From Acephala macrosclerotiorum (taxonomy: Eukaryota > Ascomycota > Leotiomycetes > Helotiales > Mollisiaceae), in NCBI GenBank assembly GCA_014904845.1, contig MU119391.1, positions 1-64,000 of the forward strand: a stretch of 64,000 nucleotides of DNA, read 5' to 3'. The notes under the pieces were generated by a model, which was not told where the DNA came from, made no database searches, and saw only the letters and a list, made by a program, of their open reading frames with translations. How positions within the stretch are numbered: position 1 is the stretch's first letter; every line of letters starts with the position of its first letter. A program made the translations under genes and the position numbers. Below are positions 13,998 to 25,002 of this stretch, one piece after another.

Positions 13998-14901
13998 CTT
14001 CGTGACCAGAGAAAGGATGAAGAGTTCACAAAATCCATCGCGCGGGGCATCGCGCTTTGTGTTGGTCTCTCGTCCCTCGCACGATCAATCTCGACCCGTC
14101 CTTCTAAGGGTGTTTGTTTAATTTGTGGTACTCTCCAGCTGCCTGATGCAGGTTGCTCGGAGATTCTGGTTGTTAGAATTGAGCAATTGGGAGCACAGGC
14201 TGTTAAGGTTATTGCTCGTTAATGCCTCGCCGCTTTTCTCACCCTCTGCTCACCACTACCAACACCCCACCACCATCTACTTCAGCTGCTATCCACAAGA
14301 CCATACTGATCATATCACCATCTTAGCTGCCGGGTTTCGTCGCGGGACACTTCGTTTGAGAAGAAATCTTTGGATGAGAGCTTATCAGGGTTTCGCACAT
14401 ATATGAGAGCGAAGGGGTGTGAAAACTAGCTCCAGAAAAGATTCACCCTTATCCGACCACCACTTACAACGTACTTAAGTAGCTAGCTTAAGGTCCTTGT
14501 ACCTGGAAAACGGGTCTAGTTAACCCTAATTTAACAACCCCCCTGATGAATGCCTGTTCAACACACCAAAAGACTCTGCCAGAAAACTACTCGGTTTTTG
14601 CCCACCGCTAGTAGATTCCAAATCTATGAATGCTGATTCGTCATTTTTGATATATGGATTCTCATGCCTGAGGTCACAATTTCGAGAGTTCTGCCTCGAG
14701 AGCGATTCAAATAGGAAGGCGGTAGACGCATGCAGCAGCCACGAAAGTTCGTGGCCAGCGCAATCTACTCAATGATCTTCGGACTTTCTCACCTGTATAT
14801 TATTATGCTGTGCCCATAACATGCCTTATCTGTTAATGCTGCTGCCTTACGATTGCGAGACCCATCACTGCCCTATCCGCCGAGCTCTCTAGGCTATCGA
14901 G
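13998..14901. other. Intergenic, no gene seen
   Basis: Divergent spacer between the sedolisin pseudogene (minus) and the NACHT gene (plus). Short plus-strand frames at 13828-14121 and 14125-14406 lack domains and overlap likely promoter sequence. An imperfect palindrome (CTTAAGTAGCTAGCTTAAG) lies at about 14472-14490. Otherwise nothing is supported. Confidence 0.4.
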
Positions 14902-17900
14902 ATGGAAATCACACGGCATGGCTTGTCTGAAGTATACACCCCTGGACCTGAAATTCAGCCGATAGCTCAGTAAGTTTTGTGAACAGTCCTGTCAGATTCA
15001 AGCCTTGAGCTAATTGCAAACTGTGTCATCTTTGTCCATGGTCTGTTTGGACATCCGCAGAATACATGGACTGGACATCCATCCATTAACGCGAATTCGA
15101 AACCCCAGCCTCGCGGTCAAGACTCACGATCCACATCTTTGGACTCTGATATCGAATCGGATGGGATATCAAATGGCAGGAAAGCTTGGTGGAATGGCAA
15201 GAAATATGGAAGATCAGCTAGAGATGCTTCGCGAGGGGTTTTCTGGCCCGGAGTATTATTGCCAAAGGACGCCCCAGACGTCAGGATCTTTACATGGGGA
15301 TACGATGCAGATGTTGATCGGCTCACATCTACGGCTTCCCAGAATACAATCTTTCAGCATGCTGGGGATCTTCTCGCTGATGTGGCGGAACTTCTCGAGT
15401 CGAAAGGAGGTGATTTGCCCATTATCTTCGTCACTCACAGCTTGGGAGGCATTATTGTAAAGGATGTACGTTAAGTAGCCCTTCCAGACATCTAGTCGTC
15501 TAGTAACAGTCAACTGATTATAACTTCCCTTTAGGCGTTGAACAAATCATCACAGGCTGAGGCGATACCACGCTTGGTAAAGCTTTCGGTAGCTGTGCAC
15601 GGTGTATTATTCCTTGGCACCCCACATCATGGTTCATCCTCTGCCTCGATTGGGAAAGTCTTCTATAAAGCCACAGAAGCCGCTACGCGAAGGCCTAATC
15701 TCATGTTATTCCAAGGCCTACAACCGAATTCGGAGACCTTGGATCGAATTGGCGATGGATTCTACCAAACAATCATCAAGCGAGACATCCATGTAGCCTC
15801 GTTTCGAGAGCAGAAAGAGACGAGGAGGTGGTTCTTCTTCAGTACGATAGTGGTGGATGGACAATCTGCCAGAATTGGGCTTCCTGCCGAGGACACCAGT
15901 AGTATCCCAGAGGACCACAGTGGGATGACCAAGTTCTCTTCCGCGAAAGACATTGGATTTCAGAGAGTCAGTTCTCAATTGCGTCGATGGCTGAACAACT
16001 ATCGGGAAACTTCTGATAGTGAGTGAAACGCTATATCCCCCCTATAATAGTGCTAAAATAAAATTAGAATCCCACGACCTGGAGTATGAAAGTATGTAAC
16101 GACATATGGAGCCGCCTACAGTGTCACTAAATTTTATGACAGCATGCTTATCAAGTCTCAATAACGGCCATACAGGATTACGGATCAAGAACGTCTCGGA
16201 TTCTCACGCAAGAACGTTCCGTTGGCTTTATGACACCAATATTGTCACCTTCGTCACCTGGGCGCAAGAATCGTCCGGCAGCCCAATATTTTGGATACAG
16301 GGCAAACCGGGATCTGGAAAGTCGACACTGATGAAATTCGCCATGAAAGATCTAAGAACTAGAGCCGCACTAGGAGCGCATTACACGATCGCGGGGTTTT
16401 TCTTCCACGATCGAGGATCGACTGAACAGAAGTCACTTTCTGGCATGCTTCAGGAAGTTCTGTACTCAATTCTAGTGCAGCAACGAGATCTTAGGCGTTT
16501 TGTAGATCCGATATTCAAAGATCTTTGTAAGTCACAACACACTGTTTCTCCAAAATGGGACTTCGAAGCTCTCCAATCGGCCTTCGAGGCCATCGTTCAG
16601 CAAGATGATGTCTCTGCGAATCTATGCATTTTCTTGGATGCGCTCGATGAACACGAAGACAACAACAAGCAGCTCCTAGACCTAGTGTTTAGGATAAGTT
16701 CTCTTCAGGATGGAGCGTCGGTCACAGTCAAATTTTGCTTGGCAAGTCGACCCTGGTCTGAATTCACGCTGGGCCTCTCCAAATACCCTGGATTCAAGAT
16801 CCACGACCGTACACGGGGTGATATACAGGAGTACACGCGCAGCAGGCTGTCTTCCGAAGGCCACCACGTCGCCACAGACCTAGAAGCCCTTGTTCAACAG
16901 GTAACAAACAAGGCACATGGGGTGTTCATTTGGGTTCGCCTAGTAGTAGACTTGCTCGCGAAGGATTCGAGAGATGGGTCATCCCCTCGGGAACTGGAAC
17001 AACGCCTCGCGGAGACCCCGGAGGAGTTGAGAGATTTATATGCTCACACTTTAAGGCGAATTGATCCAGCATACACAGAAGAGGCTCACGTCATGCTTCA
17101 AATCGCTCTGTGCGCCTTATCGCCCTTGCCATTGGAGACATTCATTAATGCCGCATCAGTAGCTTTACGGGATGAGAATCCCAAAAGCCAGACTAGAGAA
17201 GCAATGCTTCTTCGTTTGAATAGCAGGTCGGGTGGCTTACTTGAAGCAGTTGAGTCCACCGAATTGGATTCGTCCGAGACAGGATATGATGACATCGAGG
17301 CACCCCCGTATCCCGCGAGTATCTTGTCTGGAACTGGAATAATGCCGATGACTGTCCAATTTATACATCAAACCGTCAAAGAGTATATTCAAGAGGAAAA
17401 GGATAACCTCGGGCATCAACGCACTGCCGGGAATGGCTATTATTATCTACTGAAAGCTGCCTCTAAAGGCAGAGGATCCTGTGAGTTTGACAGATATTCC
17501 TGCATCCCACAGCTACTTTGACCTTATGTTCCCGACTAGCCCTAAGCCAGAAAGAGCAGTATGGTCTGCGAAGGCATTCTAGGATTTAGAAAAGCTAACA
17601 CGCCGATTCTCCTAGGGGCAAATAAGATAGCGCTTGACGTCTTCAAATACGCAAAATTGATCGAAACTGAGACACCCGCCCATTGCTCCACCCTCGCAGC
17701 TTTGCTAGAAGATAACCGTTCCTCGTCCTACGGCACGAGAATGGACTGGTGGATTCGCAATTCTTTTGAATTCTATCGCAACCTTCGGTCTACTGCCACC
17801 CCTGCGCTAATTAGCAATGAAACGATGCTGTTATCCCTTTTAGTCGCTGCAAATCTCAATCAATATTTACGTCTACGATGGAATCTTGTAGAGACAGGCT

Positions 17901-18729
17901 TGAGCGAGCAAAGCCAAAGTCTCCTCATGCAAGTTGCTCTGATCGGACCGAAGACTACAAAGTCAGACACGACTCGCGCCAATACCTTACAGACCTTGTT
18001 AGAACTGGGGATCAGCAGCAATTTACCTATCGAGAGACCGTTCGTTGGTTTTATGGATTTCCTCTCCATGGAGACGACCTGTTCACCACTTGAACTGTTG
18101 TTCTTATATGGAGACGGTAGAACCTTCATAAAAACTCAGACTGAAAGCGAACTGGATGATGATGAGATTCAGCGCTTCGATACTTTCGCATGTCTCTTGA
18201 AGAATGGAGCGAATCCTAATTTCCGCTGCTCGCAAATTCGGTATGGGGACGGCGGGATGATTCTGGAGCCTGGACTAGACGACTCGGACCTCGCGATATT
18301 TCACTGCACACGCACGTCGCGAGTCTGTCAAGCTATTTAGGCTCTTGGTAGCCTATGGTGCCACGATTCCAACAGACTTCTATGTTTGCGCGCAGATGTT
18401 GTGGCGTAAGGTCTCACTGCGCTCCACCATGTTAGATGAGGTTTTATCCATCATATTGCCGCAACTTGAGAGTGTGGAGCAATTAGACAAAGGAGATGGT
18501 ATCGGTGTCGAACGATCTATCTTGGGAGCTACATCGCCGACGGTTGCGCGGGCATTGGTACAGGCAGGGGCGATAGGAGCGTGTGTGGGAAGACCGCTAG
18601 AGAACCGACGACTGCTAGAGAACGAAGCAAAACTCTTTTTTGGGGGGGGGGGTATCGGGCAACTGAACAATCCCGTACTGAAATCGACAGGACATTTCTC
18701 GAAAGTTTCGAGATAGACTATGGAGTCTG
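14902..18729 (+). pseudogene. NLR-like gene: SesB-type hydrolase + NACHT + degenerate repeats, frameshifted
   Basis: The start at 14902 gives MEITRHGLSEVYTPGPEIQP, then an alpha/beta-hydrolase domain: VIFVHGLFGHPQNTW, the nucleophile motif VTHSLGG near 15432-15455, and LFLGTPHHGS. Introns at 15466-15534, 16019-16067 and 16092-16142 restore one frame. The NACHT domain has a Walker A (GKPGSGKST) near 16303-16329, a Walker B-like FLDALDE near 16630, and CLASRP. The C-terminal part has an ankyrin-like strand (CLLKNGANPN, LLVAYGA). This is the architecture of fungal NLRs with a SesB-like effector domain, used in heterokaryon incompatibility and non-self response. Problems: no splice restores frame near 17490-17560; a frameshift is needed near 18315; and a ten-G run near 18641-18652 shifts into the frame that ends at 18727-18729. 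The 5' junction at about 14967-15001 would need an implausible 33-bp intron. I call it a recent pseudogene; assembly error at the homopolymer could explain one lesion but not all. Confidence 0.75.
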
Positions 18730-19576
18730 AGGCGGGGAGCTCCGGAGTACCAAAGAATGCAATGGATGAGCTATTATCACGTTGCCTACTCAAATGCATG
18801 AGCACCTTTTTGAGAAGAATACTGCATTGAGAGATTTATGGCCTTATAAATCTCGAGAGGAACAGAGTACCAACCACATTCACCCAAATTCAATCCTAAG
18901 CACCCTTTTGGAAGAAGTGCACGTTTCCTCCGCTTCCCTTAAAGCCACTCTTCAAACGGAAGCGTGATACCATCACGCCAACCAAATCCAAATCTACGTT
19001 TTGAAGATCAAATCAGACCGCACCATTCGCTTGGCGGCAGGCAGATCGAAGTGGCGGCGCCTCATCCACTCGAACCCTTCATATCCAAAAATGCACTTTC
19101 GTCTCCGCCAATGATTCTCCTCCCTCGCTAACCCACTCTCTAGCTACGAAAGAACGCTATGTCGCACAGCCTTATATCGACTCACCCACTCCAACCCTGG
19201 GTTTCCAAATGTGCGCTTTATCTCCGCCAATAATTGATTCGCTTCTCGCCCACCCTCACCCGCATATAAAACAAGACTAATTCGCTCAGCCTTACTTTTT
19301 TGCGTCGCACAGAAGGATAAATGCACCTCCTTCCCGCATCATTCTCACAAATCTTTCTAAGTCCTTCATCTTCCAGTCGAGATTTTTCAAGGTCGCTTGA
19401 ATATCGCCATCTCTGCTGAAGATTTGTACCGCACTACTTCACCTTATCATACATCATCTGGCACTCGTCTGTAATGACATTCTCCGTACGAGCGGTACAT
19501 CTTTCCCCATACCCCCTTTGAAATCACCGAGGTGACTTGAAAGACTTGGTCGTTTTGCGTTCGCTGAGCGTTTGCA
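18730..19576. other. Intergenic with imperfect ~120-bp tandem duplication
   Basis: No supported gene. Two diverged copies of a roughly 120-bp unit lie head to tail from about 19061 to 19300. Both begin CTCAYCCACTC, contain TCTCCGCCAAT, and end in a CGCWCAGCCTTA motif. The repeat sits directly upstream of the Clr5 remnant. A CCGCATATAAAAC sequence in the second copy resembles a TATA element (about 19260), so the unit may be promoter-derived. Confidence 0.45.
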
Positions 19577-20256
19577 TTGTATCATCCTATACTGCAAAGC
19601 CACGTCAGAAGCTCAAGCTCTGAAGAGGGGTACTCGCCGAGTAGCAAGGCTCCAAGAATGGGAAGCAATCAAAGAGGAAGTAGAGCGATTGTATATTCAA
19701 GAAGATTAAGCGCTTCAAGAGACGATGGCGGTGGCCGAGGAGAAGTTTGGATTTGTTTCTAAATACGATTTTCCCATCTCTATTATCTCAACGCTGACGG
19801 TCATAGACCGCGAAATGGAGACTTAAGCTTAAAGAATGGAACATTGAGAAGAATCTCAAGAAAGCACGCATTGGTATCCTCGTCCCGGAAGCCGGAAAGC
19901 GCGATAGGGAAGAGGACAAAGATACCATCTTCTTTCAAGGGAAGACCGAGATCAGCAGCCGAAGGGTTCAGACTTTTAAGAAGAGGAGGCTGCGCAGGGG
20001 GTTGGGTGTTGATGCGGATGTGGATGCGGATGCAAGCGAGTTGCATATGACTCGAGCTAGTGGGGTTATTTCACGTGGAGCTGACTGGTGGGAACTAGAA
20101 ACCCCTCCAAATATCACGTATTCTACTCTCGATCCGGAGAATATAGCAGCTCCATCTCCAACTGCCACCGAACTAGGCCGTGGCCAGAACTATGAACACG
20201 TTAGCTCTCTGGTCCCTGGGTTTTACTTGTCAATAGCTAGCTTTCCGAGCCTATAG
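19577..20256 (+). pseudogene. Clr5-domain protein remnant
   Basis: The frame passing 19611 encodes RLQEWEAIKEEVERLYIQED, stops at TAA 19707-19709, and continues in the same frame with ALQETMAVAEEKFGF. After an intron ending TCATAG at about 19806 it resumes with TAKWRLKLKEWNIEKNLKK. Together these match the Clr5 domain (W...I..LY......L.EVM..M...GF...YK..L..W...KN.K), found at the N-terminus of many fungal proteins of mostly unknown role. The rest, to 20256, is charged and shows no further domain. The TAA could derive from CAA or GAA by one change. The 5' start and the intron donor are unclear, and part of the domain between GF and KW seems missing. Likely a pseudogene; the domain call is moderately secure. 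Confidence 0.6.
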
Positions 20257-21284
20257 TCCACTAGGTCAAGCGAGGCGTGATGACGAAGCTCCCCGGAGCC
20301 CCTATTACAACTTCTACTTAGGTACCTGTCCGACTCGCTAATTATAAATTAATCCTAGTGAAAGCCCAAAATTAATTGAGAGATTACGGAGCAGCTGTGT
20401 CGTCGATGACCCCAAGACTGGAAAATGGCCAATCGTACTTTCGAGCCTTGAGGAATGTTACCTACCGCGCTGCGGGAGCTGTGATAATATGTCGCCGACT
20501 CAGGAGCGAATAGCTTATTCGCTGGCCTAACTCACCTTGGCTCACCCAATATTGCCGATAAAGCAGCCCTGCTCACCTTTCCGAACAGAACCAGATCTTT
20601 CTCATGTTAGGATTAACATGCTTCGTATGACAACCATATATGTTGATCCATGCTAAATTTGATAACTTTCATCCCCGCAATTTCGTCCCAGGAAGGAAGG
20701 AGCCTTGAAAATATCAGAATGCTGAAGATTGCGCGATCGAAAGTTTTACGTCCGTCCAGAAGTTTCCGTCGTTTGCTCTGACTCCCCTTTTCAGGTCGTG
20801 ATTTTCTGTGGGAAAAGCAACACGAGACGGTGCGCTAGGGGGCTTCTTCAACGTGACTGGGCACTCAGCCCCTTTTGTCCCTTTTCAGAAGTTTGTTGCA
20901 TATCGCACCTGAGATGCAGCTCATAGGGGTACTCTAGAATCGACTCGAAATAGGTTTCTTATCGTCTCAGACTCGGTTCGTGCCAGGCGCTCAATCCCCA
21001 TCGAGGCAACACTTGCCTATCTATCACGTGCCATAGTCCCACAAGACTTCGACCTTGGGTGCTTCGGAAGATGAAGACTTGAACAAGTAAACACAATGTA
21101 TGATAAGTTGGCGTGCAAAAAGTAAAATCCATCAAACATCCCACCGTGACCTGACACAGAAGCAAGAATCTCATGCAGGCTGTAGCATCACCTGATCTTC
21201 ACATCCTCAGCCTCAGCCTCGCACTCCTATCCATCAATCCACAAATCCAGCATAACGATACTTTCAACCCCCTCGAACGTAAAA
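20257..21284. other. Intergenic, no gene seen
   Basis: Mixed-composition spacer. Open frames at 20729-20926 (plus) and 20959-21174 (minus) have no domains or sensible composition. It includes the promoter of the NTF2-like gene. Confidence 0.35.
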
Positions 21285-21902
21285 ATGGAAAGCAATAGCA
21301 AATCCACAGCCTCACACCCAAAGAATCGCGAAACCCAGCTACGGGAAACAGCGTCATCGTTCTGCCAAGCCCTACTACAAACTCCTCCTCCCCCACCACC
21401 AGACCTCATCCGCCAATTCTTCGTCTCCTCTCCAGCTCCAGTCCGCTCAACCCTCTCACCCCGCTCATCAAAGGGTAAAGTCCCTCGCCCAAGTTTGCGT
21501 CCCTCAATAGCTCCTAGGATAACCGAACATGGCCCCGAATGGGCACGTTCCCGCCTCCCATTCCTATCAAAAACCTTCACGGGCCACCAAGAATGCGTCG
21601 AGTATTTCACGTTGTTGGGACAGACGCTGAAGATGCATATGGGGAAGGATACATTTCCGCCGGTGGAGAGTGGGGGGTATGTGGTTGATGAGAATGCTGT
21701 GGTTGAAGGGGATGAGGGGGGTGAGGGGGGTGAGGGTGGGGTTGTGAGTGTGGTAGGGAAGGCGAGGTTTGAGAGCGTGATGACAGGAAAAGCATGGGAC
21801 GAAGAATTCATATATCGATTCAGTGGATTCGATAGCTCAGGGAAGATCGGACACTGGGAGATTTGGGCCGATCCATTGAGTGCTTGGGTTGCTTGTGAAT
21901 GA
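21285..21902 (+). CDS. Uncharacterised NTF2-like (SnoaL-type) fold protein
   Basis: A single-exon ORF of 205 residues. The start is the first ATG after a pyrimidine/A-rich leader and is followed by MESNSKSTASHPK. Residues about 40-130 (LIRQFFVSS, ITEHGPEWARSRLPFLSKTFTG) and the C-terminal GKIGHWEIWADPLSAW look like the small cone-shaped NTF2-like domain of fungal hypothetical proteins. A Gly/Glu low-complexity insert (EGDEGGEGGEGG) lies at about residues 140-152. There is no signal peptide or membrane segment, so it is probably cytosolic. The family includes both enzymes and ligand binders; no catalytic residues can be named, so function is unknown. It overlaps a long antisense open frame that I regard as a shadow. 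Confidence 0.8.
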   Translation: MESNSKSTASHPKNRETQLRETASSFCQALLQTPPPPPPDLIRQFFVSSPAPVRSTLSPRSSKGKVPRPSLRPSIAPRITEHGPEWARSRLPFLSKTFTGHQECVEYFTLLGQTLKMHMGKDTFPPVESGGYVVDENAVVEGDEGGEGGEGGVVSVVGKARFESVMTGKAWDEEFIYRFSGFDSSGKIGHWEIWADPLSAWVACE

Positions 21903-22065
21903 GGTGATATAATCACAGAGGGAATGAAAGCGACGATGGTACGAATTGAAGACTTTGATGAATCAACCTAAGGTTATGCTCTAGCAAACGCTATCCTAAA
22001 CTCCAATTAAAATGCAGCAAACCAATGCTTCTATGAATACAAAATTCCTCCCGCAGTATCGTTTC

Positions 22066-22695
22066 CTACAGCATATAGAGACCAGCAGCACCCATCACCG
22101 CAGCACCCCACAGAGGAGCAGCAGTAACCATCGCCATTCCACCCGTGCTCGTCGCACTCGTAGCAGTCGCACTCCCGCTTGACTTCGTCGTAGACGCAGC
22201 ACTCGAAACCGCCTTGCTTGCTGAGCTCGCTGCCGAGTTCGCCGCTACGCTCAAGCTCGATGCTTCGCTGAGAAGAGACGACTTTGCTGCTCCGGTTGCT
22301 GTTGATGCCACAGACTCGATGCTCGAGATACCTGCGCTGGCTTCTGATAATGCGGAACTGATGGCTCCAGCTGCTGCTGATGTTCCTGTGCTGATGGCAC
22401 CACTTGCGAATGAGATGCCAGATGAGATAGCACCTCCTGCATATGAAGTTCCTGTGCTAATAGCTCCAGCTGCATCAGAGGTAGCAGTGGAAAGAACACC
22501 GCCAGCAAAAGAGGTACCAGTTGAGAAGGCACCAGCAGCGTCGGATGTTGCTGTGGATACGACGCCGCCGATTGCCGACGTCGCAGAATTGAGGACAGAG
22601 CCGATGTTGAATTGTGGTTCTGGGGCAGGAGAGGCAGTGGTGGTTGACGTGTAGGCCAGGACGGCGAGGGAAACGGGGAGGGTTGAGAAACGCAT
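22066..22695 (-). CDS. Secreted Ala/Ser/Gly/Thr-rich GPI-anchor-type surface protein
   Basis: 209 residues with the start at 22695. Residues 1-21 form a signal peptide (MRFSTLPVSLAVLAYTSTTTA), followed by the short acidic stretch SPAPEPQFNIGSVL. The centre has imperfect repeats of about 15 residues built from STATSDAAGA and STGTSFAGG units. A Ser/Ala-rich stalk comes next. The C-terminal hydrophobic tail (LWGAAVMGAAGLYML) is typical of GPI-anchored fungal wall proteins. The codon bias toward GC and the repeats give a long mirror ORF on the plus strand. The likely role is structural or adhesive at the cell wall; the exact function cannot be read. Single exon. Confidence 0.85.
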   Translation of the reverse strand: MRFSTLPVSLAVLAYTSTTTASPAPEPQFNIGSVLNSATSAIGGVVSTATSDAAGAFSTGTSFAGGVLSTATSDAAGAISTGTSYAGGAISSGISFASGAISTGTSAAAGAISSALSEASAGISSIESVASTATGAAKSSLLSEASSLSVAANSAASSASKAVSSAASTTKSSGSATATSATSTGGMAMVTAAPLWGAAVMGAAGLYML

Positions 22696-24449
22696 GTTGA
22701 TTGTTTGTTAGGTTGGGTTTGGGGGGTTTGAGGTTTAAGTTGAAAGATGCGTTGAGATTGGAGGAGATGGAGAGCAGCTGGTATTTGTTGAGAGTATGAA
22801 TACTAGGAGATGGAGATGTGGTTCGATACTTATCCTTCACGGCAAACAGCTGACTTTATATTTCCACGCAGGTACCAGTCCCCTGCGCCACAAGTGACGT
22901 CGCAAACCCCGAACCAGAAGCTTGAAATAGTGGGGAAAACGGCTCCAAGCTACCCATACACAGTCTAGCTCATGGCCAGACCACGTCTTTTTGGTGGCTG
23001 GAGAAATTGCTTCATACGGCAGATCTTCACTTTTCATCCGGAAAAGCCGTGCCAAGCCTGCAGAACGCGACTTTTAAAATAGAGATGGACGTCGATGAAA
23101 CTCGACGCCTTGAACATGTTCCCCTGATTCTCCTTTAAATTGTGGAAAAGGGGGGATCGAATGCTTGGAACTTGCATCGAAGCCTTGAAGAAGGATCGGA
23201 TTGGGGTTTGAAGCGTTTGATGAACAGAAAGCATTTGATATCGCGGTGGCGGTGCTGCAATATCTTTTTTTCTTCGCTGGAGACTGGAATGAGGCTGCGT
23301 GCTGACGAATTCGCTGCTCACGCGTCGTGCGAGCCTCAACCAGTCAGGATACGGATACAGTCTACATGTCATCAGAACTCTATTTTCAGGTCTTGAGTTG
23401 GGTTGCCTTCCCGCAGCGGATCGCGAAAACTTCCAGATCCGGAGCGTCGCTGCGCTGGTCAAGTAATCCGGTGCCGACGAATTCAAAAGCCAACCTCGAA
23501 CAGGAGGACTCTAATGTTCAGCTCAGGAGAAGTTCCAGTTGTGTCATCCTCTCACCTGACCATGTCGAAAGCTTAATCGTTCTTGGCAATTGTTTCATGT
23601 TGGCGATGATGTGCTTTTGTGCTCAGCCTTGTGGGTTTAGAGAGCTAAATAGGAAGGAGCTTCATGAGGAGGAGCTTCATTCTGCTCTATGCGAGGCGGC
23701 CACGACTCAGGAGCCATCGAAAGGAAAGAATACCGCTTCGACATAAGGTTTCTGAGTTGCTGCATACTTTGTCAGCTTGGTTGTTGAGAACACACAGCCA
23801 TGCCACCTTCCTACTTCATCGTTGAATCGCCATCGTCGAAGGGTGGTTGAGATGAGAATTGTTCCTCTCGCGCCTTATCTTGACAGAAATTTTCAATGTA
23901 AGATCGAAGATCCAAGATGGGGAGCTTCTATCGTTATGCAGCTAAAGTTGTCGAATTTCAGCGGAATCATACGCAATCGCGAGTTTATTGGTGTAGTCAT
24001 AATTCTGCACTTGAAGATGCGCTGAATATTGTCCCTGCTTGCATAGTTGCACCACATCCACATGCTACACTCTCTGATATAAATCTTCTGTATGAATGCT
24101 TTGGCTTTACATCAGCAGATGGATGGAGCAGAATAGATGCATGCTCATGTAAGTGGTCAAATGTGATGAGAGTCTTGTCTAGGTACCATGCTTCAACATG
24201 TCACAGGCGAGGCACCTAGGATGGCAACCCAAATATTCTCCATCCCCTTATTTGCATCATGAGTTCCGCAGCCTGAATCATACGCGTCTATTCTCATCCC
24301 TTAAACTTTCGATTGTCACCTCTATGTCACGTGTTTTGGACTTTATTGATATTCGCCAACTGGCATGACCATTTCCTATATAGAGACGTCGGGTTGTACT
24401 CAATCACTCATGAGTAGCCAGTATTTGTTTCCAAAACAGTTTCATTAAT
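22696..24449. other. Intergenic, no gene supported
   Basis: The first 150 bases are the A/T-skewed leader and promoter of the GPI-type gene. The remainder holds short frames on both strands (for example minus 23034-23486, plus 23327-23746 and 23917-24219). None has domain content, signal peptides or mutually consistent splice sites. Confidence 0.35.
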
Positions 24450-24640
24450 GCCAGGCATTACATTCTCTCCAATACTTCTTCCAAAACGAAGTCGTTCAAA
24501 AAGCTAAGCAAAACCGACTTGCCTAACCAAAAGTCTCGCACAAAAAGCCAGGCATGGGTATCTCTCCAATCTTCTCCAAAAAAAAAGTCTGGCCAAAGGC
24601 CAAGCAAAACTAGCTTGCCTATCCACAAGTCTCGCAGGAA
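24450..24640. repeat. Two-copy ~95-bp imperfect tandem repeat
   Basis: Units begin GCCAGGCAT at 24450 and 24547, with a partial third start near 24641. Each contains TCTCTCCAAT, AAGCAAAAC, CTTGCCTA and AAGTCTCGCA at matching offsets. Copy divergence is perhaps a quarter of positions, so it is an old duplication. One minus-strand frame is open across both copies and would encode two related hydrophobic/Trp-rich segments, but it has no good start. Confidence 0.6.
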
Positions 24641-24751
24641 GTCAGGCATCATCACTCATTCATCCAAAATTCAAAATCCCGTCTATCCAAAGTCCGCGCT
24701 TTCCCCGAGCTCAGAAATCTTCACACAGACAGCTCAAGCTTCTCTCATAGC

Positions 24752-25002
24752 TTAGTTAGGTAGATGGGGTCCCCAGACGCACTTCTTCTTACATCTCAAG
24801 CTGCCGCAGTCTCTGTAATGAGTATCATACACTTGATTGTAAATGAATTTGCCGTCATTGTAGCACTGCTTATTCATGTATTAGCTTACGAGTTTTGGAC
24901 ATAGGTTTGTCGATTGGGGGCTGGACTCACGACGCAGCATCTCCAGCTGTTTGGGTTTTGGTTGTTGAGGAAACATTCTTGTAGGTTGATCATGATGCCC
25001 AT
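24752..25002 (-). CDS. Putative small cysteine-rich protein, two exons
   Basis: Exon 1 (25002-24931) encodes 24 residues ending SWRCCV. Exon 2 (24865-24752) encodes 37 residues starting CYNDGK and ending KKKCVWGPHLPN before TAA. The intron is 65 bp with a GTGAGT donor, a GCTAAT branch point about 18 bases from a CAG acceptor, and phase-0 ends. The product is 61 residues with seven cysteines, one pair adjacent. Cysteine density and size resemble fungal small secreted proteins or antimicrobial peptides. However, no signal peptide precedes it in this model, so either an upstream exon is missed or the protein is not secreted. I recognise no family. The splice evidence is better than the coding evidence. 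Confidence 0.4.

Noticed and set aside
11896..18729. Adjacent sedolisin and NLR as a two-gene incompatibility or defence system
   Set aside because: Divergent neighbours, but the protease is long dead and no such pairing is established; proximity alone is not evidence.
21227..21916. 229-codon minus-strand frame over the NTF2-like gene
   Set aside because: Low-complexity Pro/Ser content; the plus-strand product has recognisable family segments.
22145..22654. 169-codon plus-strand frame antisense to the GPI-type gene
   Set aside because: It is the mirror of a GC-biased repetitive gene that has a signal peptide and anchor on the other strand.
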